NCBI GenBank assembly: GCA_023252155.1
Contig: JAHEXJ010000014.1
Location: forward strand, 1-37,988
Length of the DNA: 37,988 bases
Direction: 5' to 3'
Source: Actinomycetes bacterium
GTDB taxonomy: Bacteria > Actinomycetota > Actinomycetes > Nanopelagicales > Nanopelagicaceae
In this document: positions 22,590 to 30,766 of the stretch, piece after piece
Position numbering within the stretch: position 1 is the stretch's first letter
Layout of the letters: the number at the start of each line of letters is the position of its first letter
Notes under the pieces: model-generated
The model's input: only the letters and a program-made list of their open reading frames with translations
The model's database searches: none
What the model was told of the DNA's origin: nothing
Translations under genes and position numbers: made by a program

Positions 22590-23891
22590 CTAATGACTAA
22601 TCACTGCGATGTCGGATACGGGAACTGGCGCCTTTGCCAATGTGCTTCCAACCGCCAGCGGAAAGGCGCCGATACCACTCGTCGAAGTGATCAAACCACT
22701 TGCAGCCACCGAGGACTTGATACCTGAAATAGTGATCGACTGCGCCTTGTCCGGAACCTTCCAAATCACGTTGTCGTTTCCGACGATATGGGTTGTAACC
22801 GTCTTACCCGATGTGAGGCGCGTCGAGACAATCAAATCGACAACGTCGCCAGTGAAAACCAACGTGGGTGTCAGCCCCGTAATTGCCATCACCATCGGTA
22901 CCAGGGGCGGGCTCATGGCGTTCCACACAATGTCTTGATGATCGCTCATTCGAAGTGGCGAATATACGCCCGCCACCAACGGTTGATCGGATCGAATTCG
23001 AAGCGAAAATGCGCTGTAAGCGATGGTGGATGCCAGAGGCACGTCAATCACCTGGCCGTGAGGCACGACTCTTCCGTCAAAGCCGACCGGCACGAAGACG
23101 CCGTCTTTGGATATCGAATCCACTCGAATATTTGCGTCAACATTTCCGGGTACCAGTAGCCGCAGGACATGGGGGCCGCCGACACCCTTCGTAACTTGAT
23201 GAGGTATCCCGGCGATTACAAAATCGGTTCGGGGGAAGTCCACCGAGTTAACAGCGTCTCCGCCCAATGTTTTCAATCCCTTGGCGCGTTCATCGACCAA
23301 GAACGCATTGATACGTCCAGATCGAGCAGTGACCCTGATGACCAGACGCGTCGCGCCAGCAGCCAGGAGATCAAGTGAAACGCGTGACGAAGAGTTCGCG
23401 CGAACGGTAAGCACCTTTCCAGATTGAGGACCGGCGGCAGTCCAGACTGCGACATCCACGATCGCATCGCTAAGCCCGCTATTTACTACGTACAGTCGAC
23501 CCTTGCTGGTCACATCTGCTGCGCCCCCCACAAACCACTGGTCGCCTTGCGGTGCCCGACATAACGTGGAACCGGCCCATACGCCGCTCAGGTTCTGCCA
23601 TGCAAGTGAACTAGTTGCTCCCTGGTCGAGCAGGATCGCGCCTTTTGTGATCGAATACCGAGTCGTTCCAATTGGCGCCATCACAGTGGACTTGCCTGAA
23701 ATAATTCGAAATGGAATTTTCTTAGTGGCAATTGAAACCTGCGAAGTAACGTTGGAATCAGTTGGCGGGCACACCACGGCTGGATAGCTCTGCGAAAACT
23801 TTGCAGAAACACCTTTGGTCGTGAGTAAATTACTTGTCACCAGAACAAATATCACCGCCACGGCAATTATCAGGGCTCTTCTGAATTTCAT
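22590..23891 (-). CDS. DUF5719 family exported or membrane-anchored protein
   Basis: A 433-residue protein with an N-terminal signal anchor (KFRRALIIAVAVIFVLVTSNLL, residues 2-23, quoted by its ends) and no further helices, so the bulk should be outside the membrane. The rest is beta-rich and repetitive in character, with two or three similar Ig-like or beta-sandwich blocks (for instance GRLYVVNSGLSDAIVDVAVW and LDLLAAGATRLVIRVTA). It matches DUF5719, whose members sit directly downstream of a large membrane glycosyltransferase in actinobacteria. Its ATG overlaps the glycosyltransferase stop (ATGA), indicating coupled translation. A role presenting or helping the glycosyltransferase at the outer face is my inference; no catalytic motif is seen. 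Confidence 0.8.
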   Translation of the reverse strand: MKFRRALIIAVAVIFVLVTSNLLTTKGVSAKFSQSYPAVVCPPTDSNVTSQVSIATKKIPFRIISGKSTVMAPIGTTRYSITKGAILLDQGATSSLAWQNLSGVWAGSTLCRAPQGDQWFVGGAADVTSKGRLYVVNSGLSDAIVDVAVWTAAGPQSGKVLTVRANSSSRVSLDLLAAGATRLVIRVTARSGRINAFLVDERAKGLKTLGGDAVNSVDFPRTDFVIAGIPHQVTKGVGGPHVLRLLVPGNVDANIRVDSISKDGVFVPVGFDGRVVPHGQVIDVPLASTIAYSAFSLRIRSDQPLVAGVYSPLRMSDHQDIVWNAMSPPLVPMVMAITGLTPTLVFTGDVVDLIVSTRLTSGKTVTTHIVGNDNVIWKVPDKAQSITISGIKSSVAASGLITSTSGIGAFPLAVGSTLAKAPVPVSDIAVISH

Positions 23892-26800
23892 GTGAGCTCC
23901 TCAAGGGACATTTCGCCACGCCTTCGTCCGCTTGGCACGATCATCACGAGCACAGATAAGAAGAAAATCATCTGCAGCGATAACCAGGCGCGTCTGGAAG
24001 TGCCGTCATGAATAAGTGAGAATTCGCCTGCTTGGGTAACTTCGAATTGCGGCAGGCCATAAGAATTTCTCGAACGAACCAGCTGCTTCCCGTTCTGAAT
24101 TACCTTCCATGAATTGTCATAATTCTCGCCTAAGGTCAAAATCCCAGGGCCCGGCGCAGAAACTCGTGCTGAAACATCCTGCGTTGGAAGAGCCGTCGAT
24201 TTGCCGTTTGAATCAGTGAAAACCAATCGATCACTTATACCTGCAACTTTCCAAACAATTCCTGCCTGAGTCGATGAAGTTCTGAGGAATCCCCCAAGCC
24301 CGTCGACTTCTCTCGCCAATTGAGTATCCACTGGTTTCTTCATGAAGAGGTATTTGATCCCGTAAGCCGCCAAAACTTTGCTACTGCTGATTCCCGAACC
24401 GTCAACAATTTCGCGCACTGCAACCTCTAGATCCTTCGAGTCAGCGGGGGCAACGTCGGGATCTGCGAGCATCGCATCGCTTTCACGAGCGATGAAGAAT
24501 GAAATTGTGTCTGTTTTGCTACCGGAAATATTTCGAAGGACCAGCGTTTTGACCCCAGGTGTCACAGCCAAGAAAGGAGGCAGAACGCCTGGATGATTCG
24601 CCCGGACCGGCGAGGCGGCCCCTGACGTGACTACCCAAATGGAAGCGGATAGGCCGTAGAAAATCGTGGTACCAATGGCAAGACCGGCAAGTATGTGCCG
24701 ATAATGGAAGCGGACATTGGCAAGTTTCTGACGCAACCCATTCAAGATCACAACGCCTGCGCATAAGGATGCGATGGTCGCGTAAGCGAGCAGTGAGCCT
24801 GTCCAAAGAATTTCACTTTTCGCGCTGGAATGTCCGGAAATGTTTAGGACGCTCAATAATGTGGCAATGAGCAAAAATGCCAGTCCGATTTCGGCGTACT
24901 TGCGGGCCATTCCAGATGACAGGGCTGAAATGATCAGCACAAAGGCCACGGGGCTTAAGATCCACCAAGGCAACGAACCTGGTCCGCCAGGGTTGGCTAG
25001 AAATGCCAAATTGGGCCCGCCTCCAGGAATGAGCAACCCAGGTTCTATTAATAAACGGCTCGGGTGCACCAATGCTTCAAACGACCATGGCAAGCAAAGG
25101 GCGAACGGCGTGAATATCAGCGTCGCCCGCTTGCTAAATCTTTTCAACAGAAGTGAGCGGCTACTTCCCTTTCTAAAATCACGCACATCCAAGACCAAAC
25201 CAAGAATGTAAATCAACGCAATCCCCACAAAGGCCGGGAAACTAAATGCGGTTAACACCCCGAGCAAAAGGCTGAAGCCAAAAATCGCCCGCCAGTGAAT
25301 TTCTTCGACTTTGCGCAACCGAGATAGGAAGAAAGCGATCCGCGGTCCAATTATTAATGCCGCGATTGTCCCAAGTCGGCCAGAGTTAATTGCCGCAATT
25401 GCAACGGGTGAGATCGCATAGGAAAAACTTGCCCCCATGATGAGCCAAGCGTTGCGAGAGAGTTTTCGAAGTAGCGAATACATAGACCACATGAAAAGCA
25501 GCGGAGCAATCCAAAAGAGAAATGCAAGGAGAGCGAATGCCTTTCCGAAAAAGAGTGTCGAGAGGATCGCGAGAATGAGTATCCAAGTGGGGGTGGCCGT
25601 GGAACTTCCCATTCCAACTTGATGCCAAGACTCCCCATACTTGCTCCATAAATCACTTGCCCCGATTGGAGAGCCCGGAAGTGCGCCACCAACTAATGAG
25701 CCATACCGGTGTGCCGACCAAAGAGAGGTGAGAGCGACAAGTACAACGACTCCTAAAACCCCAGGACGACGTATAGCACTTCGCCAATATTTTGATGGCT
25801 CGGGTGTCAGGAGGTCTTCATCTTCGGACGGAGCATCTAATTCTCCCGCGACCTCAGGCCGTGCAGGCAGCAAACTTTGTCGGATAGATTCGGAGGCCCT
25901 AAGTAGCCCTAACCGCAACTGAGACCATCGAGGCGGAATAAAACTGGAGACCACTCTCGCTGAAATCATCCTTTTCTTTTTTCTTAATTTGCGCGCCTCG
26001 AGAATCAAACCCGGGCGCACGAGTAATAGGGCCACCGCGAGTACTTCATCGGAGGCGTAACCTGGCAATTTCGCTAGCAAAAACCCACCTGCACGTACCA
26101 TCGCGCTGAAAAGCATCTGGATGGAAAGCCAAGGGAGCAACCACCACGAAGAATTCGTAAGCAATACATAAGCGGCGTTGCGACGATCCAGAATGAGAGG
26201 CCGCCTAAACGCGCCACTCTTAACATCCAACTTTCGGCGCTCGGATGCAGCGGCCTCCGCGTGAAAAGCAACCGCATCAGTCACGGCAATTACGGAATAT
26301 CCAGCGACGTGGGCTCGCCACCCAAGGTCGACGTCATCCCGAAAGAGTTTCAAGTTTGGGTCAAATCCACCAAGTTCTTCAAAAACATCACGCCGAATCA
26401 GCATGCCCGCGGTACTAACTGCCAAGACCTCTCGTATTCCATCGTGCTGACCTTGGTCATACTCATGGGGTTCAAGACCAGTCCAGCGAGCGCCGTTGTT
26501 GGCAATGCTCACGCCAGCTTCGAGAAGATGGGACCTGTCATACCATCCGCGCAATTTGGGCCCGGCAATTGCAACTTGCGGACGGTCTTCGACCGCATTC
26601 AACAGCGCTTCCAGTGCACCTGGCTGGGGTGCGCAATCATCGTGGATCAACCAGATCCATTCGGTCTGGCCGGATTTTTTCGGCAAAGTTTCCAGACCCG
26701 CTGAAACCGCTTCGCCAAAGCCCGTCTCGCGAGGAAGAGTAAGCGATGCAACGCGAGCGTTGCGCAAAAGTTTTGAGGAACTATCAGCAGAATGCGTATC

Positions 26801-26932
26801 TACTGCGAGGGTGTAATCGATGGGTCGAGTCTGCGAAGCCAATGAAGCAACCACTTCGGGAAGCCACATCGCTCCATCATGCACGACAAGAATCGCCGTT
26901 ACGTGATGGCTGCTGTGGTTGGAGTCAGCCAT
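23888..26932 (-). CDS. large membrane glycosyltransferase, GT2 N-domain fused to multi-helix membrane region
   Basis: A 1014-residue fusion. Residues 10-235 are a cytoplasmic GT2 domain: TAILVVHDGAMWLPEVVASL, the nucleotide-sugar/metal site LIHDDCAP (Asp98-Asp99) and the acceptor-side FRDDVDLGWR (197-206). A first membrane block lies at about 250-310, a second of roughly ten helices at 390-770. Residues 780-985 form an extracytoplasmic domain, and a last helix (LSLQMIFFLSVLVMIVPS) precedes a short basic tail. The design, a GT2 domain fused to a GT-C-like or flippase-like membrane unit, suggests synthesis of a lipid-linked or wall polysaccharide. It lies 20 bases downstream of whiB2 and is coupled to the DUF5719 gene. 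The sugar and acceptor are unknown. Confidence 0.85.
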   Translation of the reverse strand: MADSNHSSHHVTAILVVHDGAMWLPEVVASLASQTRPIDYTLAVDTHSADSSSKLLRNARVASLTLPRETGFGEAVSAGLETLPKKSGQTEWIWLIHDDCAPQPGALEALLNAVEDRPQVAIAGPKLRGWYDRSHLLEAGVSIANNGARWTGLEPHEYDQGQHDGIREVLAVSTAGMLIRRDVFEELGGFDPNLKLFRDDVDLGWRAHVAGYSVIAVTDAVAFHAEAAASERRKLDVKSGAFRRPLILDRRNAAYVLLTNSSWWLLPWLSIQMLFSAMVRAGGFLLAKLPGYASDEVLAVALLLVRPGLILEARKLRKKKRMISARVVSSFIPPRWSQLRLGLLRASESIRQSLLPARPEVAGELDAPSEDEDLLTPEPSKYWRSAIRRPGVLGVVVLVALTSLWSAHRYGSLVGGALPGSPIGASDLWSKYGESWHQVGMGSSTATPTWILILAILSTLFFGKAFALLAFLFWIAPLLFMWSMYSLLRKLSRNAWLIMGASFSYAISPVAIAAINSGRLGTIAALIIGPRIAFFLSRLRKVEEIHWRAIFGFSLLLGVLTAFSFPAFVGIALIYILGLVLDVRDFRKGSSRSLLLKRFSKRATLIFTPFALCLPWSFEALVHPSRLLIEPGLLIPGGGPNLAFLANPGGPGSLPWWILSPVAFVLIISALSSGMARKYAEIGLAFLLIATLLSVLNISGHSSAKSEILWTGSLLAYATIASLCAGVVILNGLRQKLANVRFHYRHILAGLAIGTTIFYGLSASIWVVTSGAASPVRANHPGVLPPFLAVTPGVKTLVLRNISGSKTDTISFFIARESDAMLADPDVAPADSKDLEVAVREIVDGSGISSSKVLAAYGIKYLFMKKPVDTQLAREVDGLGGFLRTSSTQAGIVWKVAGISDRLVFTDSNGKSTALPTQDVSARVSAPGPGILTLGENYDNSWKVIQNGKQLVRSRNSYGLPQFEVTQAGEFSLIHDGTSRRAWLSLQMIFFLSVLVMIVPSGRRRGEMSLEELT

Positions 26933-26952
26933 GCGGACTGCCAGTCCGCGGG

Positions 26953-27228
26953 TTAGGCGGGACGACGCTTAAGTCGACGGCGCTCGCGCTCTGATAACCC
27001 GCCCCAGATTCCGAATCGCTCATCGTGGGCGAGGGCGTAATCCAAACACTCTGATCGAACATCACAGGACATGCATACTCGCTTTGCTTCACGAGTTGAA
27101 CCGCCCTTTTCAGGAAAGAATGCCTCTGGGTCGGTCTGGGCGCAGAGCGAGCGCTCTTGCCATGAAAGTTCGACGTTCTCGCCTGTGATGAGTTGGATGT
27201 TGGGACCATCAGGTCGAATATCTGACAT
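26953..27228 (-). CDS. whiB2: WhiB2/WhmD-type iron-sulfur regulator
   Basis: A 91-residue WhiB-family regulator with cluster ligands Cys29, Cys52, Cys55 and Cys61, the turn RFGIWGGLSERERRRL and a basic end (KRRPA). The N-terminal extension of about 20 residues ahead of LSWQERSLCAQTDPEAFFP is typical of the WhiB2/WhmD/WhiB septation group. The start at ATG 27228 is fixed by AGGAG eight bases upstream; a TTG at 27273 lies in the promoter region. WhmD is needed for septation in mycobacteria and WhiB for sporulation septation in Streptomyces. It precedes the large glycosyltransferase by 20 bases, so the two may be co-transcribed. Two candidate promoters and two dyads lie in its 189-base upstream region. 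Confidence 0.93.
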   Translation of the reverse strand: MSDIRPDGPNIQLITGENVELSWQERSLCAQTDPEAFFPEKGGSTREAKRVCMSCDVRSECLDYALAHDERFGIWGGLSERERRRLKRRPA

Positions 27229-27245
27229 TCCTACACTCCTCAATT

Positions 27246-27273
27246 CTATTAATCCAGTAACACTCTTTGACAA
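27246..27273 (-). promoter_or_regulatory. whiB2: proximal candidate promoter of whiB2
   Basis: On the minus strand TTGTCA (27268-27273) is separated by 16 bases from TAATAG (27246-27251). Transcription from it would leave a leader of roughly ten to fifteen bases ahead of the whiB2 start, with the AGGAG site near the 5' end. It is weaker evidence than the distal promoter because of the 16-base spacing. Confidence 0.4.
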
Positions 27274-27277
27274 TCTC

Positions 27278-27302
27278 TTGAAGTAAATACTGTGTACTTC
27301 AA
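27278..27302. repeat. 8-bp inverted repeat between the two whiB2 promoters
   Basis: TTGAAGTA at 27278-27285 is mirrored by TACTTCAA at 27295-27302 with a 9-base spacer. It lies between the two candidate promoters of whiB2, a natural place for a repressor or activator site; the centre-to-centre spacing of the arms is 17 bases. Confidence 0.45.
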
Positions 27303-27353
27303 AATTAAGGCTGTTGTCGGATTAGGCCCTACGGACGTAAATCCAATAGTTGA

Positions 27354-27382
27354 ATTACACGCGTGTAAGTCGTTGAAGTCAA
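27354..27382 (-). promoter_or_regulatory. whiB2: distal sigma-70-type promoter of whiB2 with overlapping palindrome
   Basis: On the minus strand the -35 box TTGACT (27377-27382) and the -10 box TGTAAT (27354-27359) are separated by exactly 17 bases, close to the primary-sigma consensus. A perfect 14-bp palindrome, TTACACGCGTGTAA, occupies 27355-27368 and covers most of the -10 box and part of the spacer, so a bound protein would block polymerase. Its half-sites TTACAC and GTGTAA resemble those of Streptomyces BldD boxes, but the centre has two bases instead of one, so BldD is not claimed. Confidence 0.65.
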
Positions 27383-27417
27383 GTCATTTTTCACCTTTAC
27401 CTGCAGTTAATTTCACG

Positions 27418-28428
27418 CTATAGGGGAAGCAGGCTCACAACTTCGTCGTTGGAAATAAAAGAATCTTCAACATCTAACTGCGAAGCAACAGTTGAATGTG
27501 CGGCTACAAAGCAATTACGTATCTTCGCACCAGGCATCACCGTTGCGCCTTCGGAGACGATTGAGCCGTCCACCAAAGCCCCGACACCTACATGAGCGCC
27601 TCGACCAATTGCCGAGCCGCCAGTCACGATTGCACCTGGCTCAACCACAGCACCTTCATGTGCAATGTATTCCGCAGATCGATGTACGAGTGGTATTCCC
27701 TCGAGAGCTCCCGGGTTTGCTAACCCACGAACGAGATCGACCGAACTTTGCAGAAGCGCCTTTGGTGTGCCGATGTCAAGCCAATATGAGTCATCGACCA
27801 TTCCGTAGATTGCCTGACCGTTGGCCACTAGCTGGGGAAAAATTTCTCTCTCGACGCTGACCACTTTTCCCTCGGGGATAGAGTCAATTATCAGTGGATT
27901 GAAGACGTAACACCCCGCATTAATAGTGTTAGTTACTGGTTTTTCCATCTTTTCTAGAAAAGCCGTTACGCGACCCTCATCATCTATCGGCACACACCCA
28001 AATGCCCTGGCATCTGCAACATGGGTCAGATGCATGGTGACGTCGGCACCTAAAGATTCGTGCATTTTGATTTGCTTGGAAAGATCATGCGAGCTCAGGA
28101 CGTCGCCATTGAAGATCACGATCGACTCAGATTTGTTCAGAAGTTGGGCCGCATTTCGAATTGCTCCGCCGGTTCCAAGTGGCTCCTCCTCCACCGCATA
28201 TTGGAGTTTCATTCCCCATTTAGATCCATCGCCAAAATATGGGATGAAGACTTCAGACAAATATGAGGTTGCCAATACAAGTGAGGTGATACCGGCTCGT
28301 TTGGCCATTGCCAATTGATGCTCCGTGACGGGCAGTCCAGCAATGGGAAGCATGGGTTTGGGGACGGTGCCTGTGAGCGGCATCAACCGCGTTCCGAATC
28401 CGCCGACTAAAAGTATTGCCTGGGCCAT
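27418..28428 (-). CDS. manC: mannose-1-phosphate guanylyltransferase-type nucleotidylyltransferase with left-handed beta-helix
   Basis: A 336-residue enzyme that transfers a nucleotide to a sugar-1-phosphate, most likely GTP to mannose-1-phosphate. The N-terminal nucleotide site is LVGGFGTRLMPLTGTVPKPMLP (residues 6-27, quoted by its ends: LVGGFGTRL and KPMLP), FNGDVLSS contains the metal-binding aspartate, and VEEEPLGTGGAI is the sugar-proximal loop. Residues from about 250 form a left-handed beta-helix of hexapeptide repeats (AEYIAHEGAVVEPGAIVTGG and onward). Placement follows M. tuberculosis manC (Rv3264c) near whiB2 and manB, which supports GDP-mannose synthesis over UDP-glucose. The start lies 12 bases after the sulfurtransferase stop, so it is probably in the ferredoxin-dapC-sulfurtransferase operon. 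Confidence 0.85.
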   Translation of the reverse strand: MAQAILLVGGFGTRLMPLTGTVPKPMLPIAGLPVTEHQLAMAKRAGITSLVLATSYLSEVFIPYFGDGSKWGMKLQYAVEEEPLGTGGAIRNAAQLLNKSESIVIFNGDVLSSHDLSKQIKMHESLGADVTMHLTHVADARAFGCVPIDDEGRVTAFLEKMEKPVTNTINAGCYVFNPLIIDSIPEGKVVSVEREIFPQLVANGQAIYGMVDDSYWLDIGTPKALLQSSVDLVRGLANPGALEGIPLVHRSAEYIAHEGAVVEPGAIVTGGSAIGRGAHVGVGALVDGSIVSEGATVMPGAKIRNCFVAAHSTVASQLDVEDSFISNDEVVSLLPL

Positions 28429-28440
28429 AGTTTGTTGAGT

Positions 28441-29262
28441 CTACTTAGGTTCACTTCCCGTTGAAACCTCTCGGTCCATCGCATGGCTGTACTGAGACCA
28501 TGATCCTGGGAAAAGCCTGCCCTGCCCCAGACCCACCAATTCGATCGTAAGTAAATTGTGGCACGCGGTTACGCCCGAGCCGCAATACGAAATTATGTCC
28601 TCACCCTCTTTGACCCCAGCCTCCTCAAAGCGCTTTCTGAGAATCTCAAGAGGCAAAAAAGTACCGTCGGTATTGAGGTTTTCTCGACAAGGAACATTCA
28701 TGGCACCAGGTATGTGACCCGGGCGTGGATCAACGGGATCAGCTTCGCCTCTGTAGCGTTCGCGATTGCGCGCATCGATCACCACATTTCTCAAGTCACT
28801 TGCTTCATCAATATCTGCAAGCCGATTTGCTGGCCAAAGTCGCGTTGAAAAATTAGCTGGATCCAGCGACTGCGAACCTTTTTGAAGTGCACCTTTGTAA
28901 CTTTGAAGGCCGCCATTTAGTAGTGCTGCATTCTCTCCGAGGGCGCGCAACATCCATACAAGTCGAGCCGCGATTACTCCCCCAGCATCGTCATAGGCAA
29001 CAACGGTGGCACCATCGCCAATTCCAAGTTCAGACATTCCTTGAGCAAAATGCGAAGGCGAAGGTAATGGGTGTCGTCCAACTTCTGTGCCACCTTCGCC
29101 CGATAGCCAAGTTTCTAGATCGACAAAAATAGCTCCTGGAATGTGTCCTTCTTCGTAAGCCCTGCGCCCCGACCGACCGTCCAAATACCAGCGACAGTCC
29201 GCTAAAACCACATCCTCGTGATGAGTTGTCAACCAGGAGACGTCAACTACTGGTGCAATCAC
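28441..29262 (-). CDS. thiosulfate / 3-mercaptopyruvate sulfurtransferase (two rhodanese domains)
   Basis: A 273-residue tandem rhodanese protein. The N-terminal domain (about 5-125) is inactive, with YDDAGGVIA at the place of the catalytic loop; the C-terminal domain (about 150-265) has the active-site loop YCGSGVTACHN with Cys227. A CGSGVT loop is characteristic of 3-mercaptopyruvate sulfurtransferases, so that activity is favoured, with thiosulfate possible. The GTG start at 29262 overlaps the dapC stop by one base (TAGTG), showing coupled translation. It is related to mycobacterial SseA/CysA2-type proteins. Its place with other sulfur genes in the window is notable but may be coincidental. 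Confidence 0.9.
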   Translation of the reverse strand: MIAPVVDVSWLTTHHEDVVLADCRWYLDGRSGRRAYEEGHIPGAIFVDLETWLSGEGGTEVGRHPLPSPSHFAQGMSELGIGDGATVVAYDDAGGVIAARLVWMLRALGENAALLNGGLQSYKGALQKGSQSLDPANFSTRLWPANRLADIDEASDLRNVVIDARNRERYRGEADPVDPRPGHIPGAMNVPCRENLNTDGTFLPLEILRKRFEEAGVKEGEDIISYCGSGVTACHNLLTIELVGLGQGRLFPGSWSQYSHAMDREVSTGSEPK

Positions 29263-30335
29263 TACTGGCGACCCGACGTACTAAAAAGTCTTGCCGCGGC
29301 TTCATCGATTTTTTCATCCGTCGCGGTCATGGCCACGCGGATGTGGTGGTCTCCCTTTGGCCCGTAGAAATGACCAGGGGTAGCCAGGATGCCTAATTCT
29401 GCAAGCCAGGCAATCGAAACCAAGTCCTTCTCGTGGCGAGTACACCAGATGTACAAACCTGCACGTGATTCTTCGACTTCAAATCCTGCTAACTCCAAAG
29501 CTGGGCGGAGCCTTTCGCGACGAGAGTTGTACCTATCCCGTTGCTCGGCTACATGGACGTCATCAGAAAGTGCAGCAATCATTGCCATCTGTATCGGTAG
29601 CGGAACCATCATGCCTGCGTGCTTGCGGACTTCGCGCAATTTAGCAATGACTTTAGAATCGCCAATAATAAAGCCAGCACGATAGCCCGCCATTGATGAA
29701 CGTTTAGATAATGAGTGCACTGCAATGATATTTTCATTATTCCCGCCGGTCAGACTCAGGATAGAGAGCGGCTCGACACCATGACCGAAATCCAAATAGC
29801 ACTCATCCGAAGCCACTATTGATCCGCTTCTACGAGCCCAATTAATCACCGAAACCATTTCGGCTTCGGTATGAACCCGCCCAGTCGGATTGGATGGAGA
29901 GTTGATCCATGCCAGATCAGCTTCGGGCCAAGTCGAGGGATCCACTGCGACGGCAGTACCAACTGCCGATCCGATAATCGCGCCAACGCTGTACGTTGGA
30001 TAGGCGATCTCTGGATACAGAACGCTGCTGGCTTCTAAAAGGGTTGGCAGCCACGCTACTAATTCTTTTGAGCCGATAACCGGTAGAACATCAAATTCGC
30101 CGCTCGCACCAAGCCGATTGATCGCCCAGTCACGAATTGCTTGACGCAAATCTGGAGTGCCAGCTGTCAGCGGATAGCCGGGCGCATTCGTACTCTCGCG
30201 CAGAACCTCTTGAATGAATTCAGGCGTTGGATCAACAGGAGTTCCAACGGAGAGATCGACTATGCCGCGCGGGTGCTCACGGGCACGTTGGCCAAACGGC
30301 GCCAACGCATCCCATGGAAAATCAGGAAGTATCAG
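29262..30335 (-). CDS. dapC: N-succinyldiaminopimelate aminotransferase DapC-type
   Basis: A PLP-dependent aminotransferase of about 357 residues in the lysine/diaminopimelate pathway, which feeds peptidoglycan. Features counted from TTG 30305 are LSVGTPVDPTPE (18-29), YPLTAGTPDLRQA, NSPSNPTGRVH (135-145), SDECYLDFG and the PLP lysine Lys201 in HSLSKRSSMAGYRAGF. The actinobacterial DapC start motif LPDFPWDAL is encoded upstream of the first canonical start (TTG 30305), in frame from a CTG at 30335; I therefore extend the gene to that CTG, a non-canonical start. The ferredoxin stop lies 11 bases upstream, and AAGAAG could be its ribosome binding site. Neighbours fdxA-dapC match the mycobacterial fdxC-dapC pair. 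Function is well supported, the start is uncertain. Confidence 0.88.
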   Translation of the reverse strand: MILPDFPWDALAPFGQRAREHPRGIVDLSVGTPVDPTPEFIQEVLRESTNAPGYPLTAGTPDLRQAIRDWAINRLGASGEFDVLPVIGSKELVAWLPTLLEASSVLYPEIAYPTYSVGAIIGSAVGTAVAVDPSTWPEADLAWINSPSNPTGRVHTEAEMVSVINWARRSGSIVASDECYLDFGHGVEPLSILSLTGGNNENIIAVHSLSKRSSMAGYRAGFIIGDSKVIAKLREVRKHAGMMVPLPIQMAMIAALSDDVHVAEQRDRYNSRRERLRPALELAGFEVEESRAGLYIWCTRHEKDLVSIAWLAELGILATPGHFYGPKGDHHIRVAMTATDEKIDEAAARLFSTSGRQ

Positions 30336-30346
30336 CTTGAAACTTC

Positions 30347-30667
30347 TTAGTCTTCTTTGTGCGGAGCAGCTACAACAATTGGATGGTCAGAGTTTGTAAG
30401 CCCAACCTTGCTCGCACCACCAGGGGATCCGAGTTCAACGAAAAATTCGGTGTTAACTTTGGAGTAATCCTTCCATTGCGAAGGAACATCATCTTCGTAA
30501 TAGATCGCCTCGACCGGGCAGACTGGTTCGCATGCACCACAGTCCACGCACTCATCGGGTTGGATGTAGAGCATTCGGGTGCCCTCATAGATGCAATCAA
30601 CTGGGCACTCTTCGATGCATGATTTGTCTTTCACATCGATACAAGGCTCTGCAATTATGTAAGTCAA
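30347..30667 (-). CDS. fdxA: 7Fe ferredoxin (FdxA/FdxC type)
   Basis: A 106-residue ferredoxin with one [3Fe-4S] and one [4Fe-4S] cluster. The first cysteines lie at 9, 17, 21 and 25 (CIDVKDKSCIEECPVDC), the second set at 40, 43, 46 and 50 (CVDCGACEPVC). Following the Azotobacter FdI-like pattern, Cys9, Cys17 and Cys50 should hold the 3Fe cluster and Cys21, Cys40, Cys43 and Cys46 the 4Fe cluster, leaving Cys25 free. The C-terminal extension is typical of actinobacterial FdxA/FdxC. The start is TTG at 30667, with GGAGG upstream. It begins the operon leading to dapC, the sulfurtransferase and the sugar nucleotidylyltransferase, and is divergent from the GNAT gene over about 100 bases. Confidence 0.94.
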   Translation of the reverse strand: MTYIIAEPCIDVKDKSCIEECPVDCIYEGTRMLYIQPDECVDCGACEPVCPVEAIYYEDDVPSQWKDYSKVNTEFFVELGSPGGASKVGLTNSDHPIVVAAPHKED

Positions 30668-30766
30668 GGCAAACCTCCAAGTTAAGTGCCGTCATTCTAA
30701 TCCCCACGGCCCGCAGGGGCGATTTTGGCACTCCACGAGCCCTTGTTCTCAAGTTATCGTTGTGTC

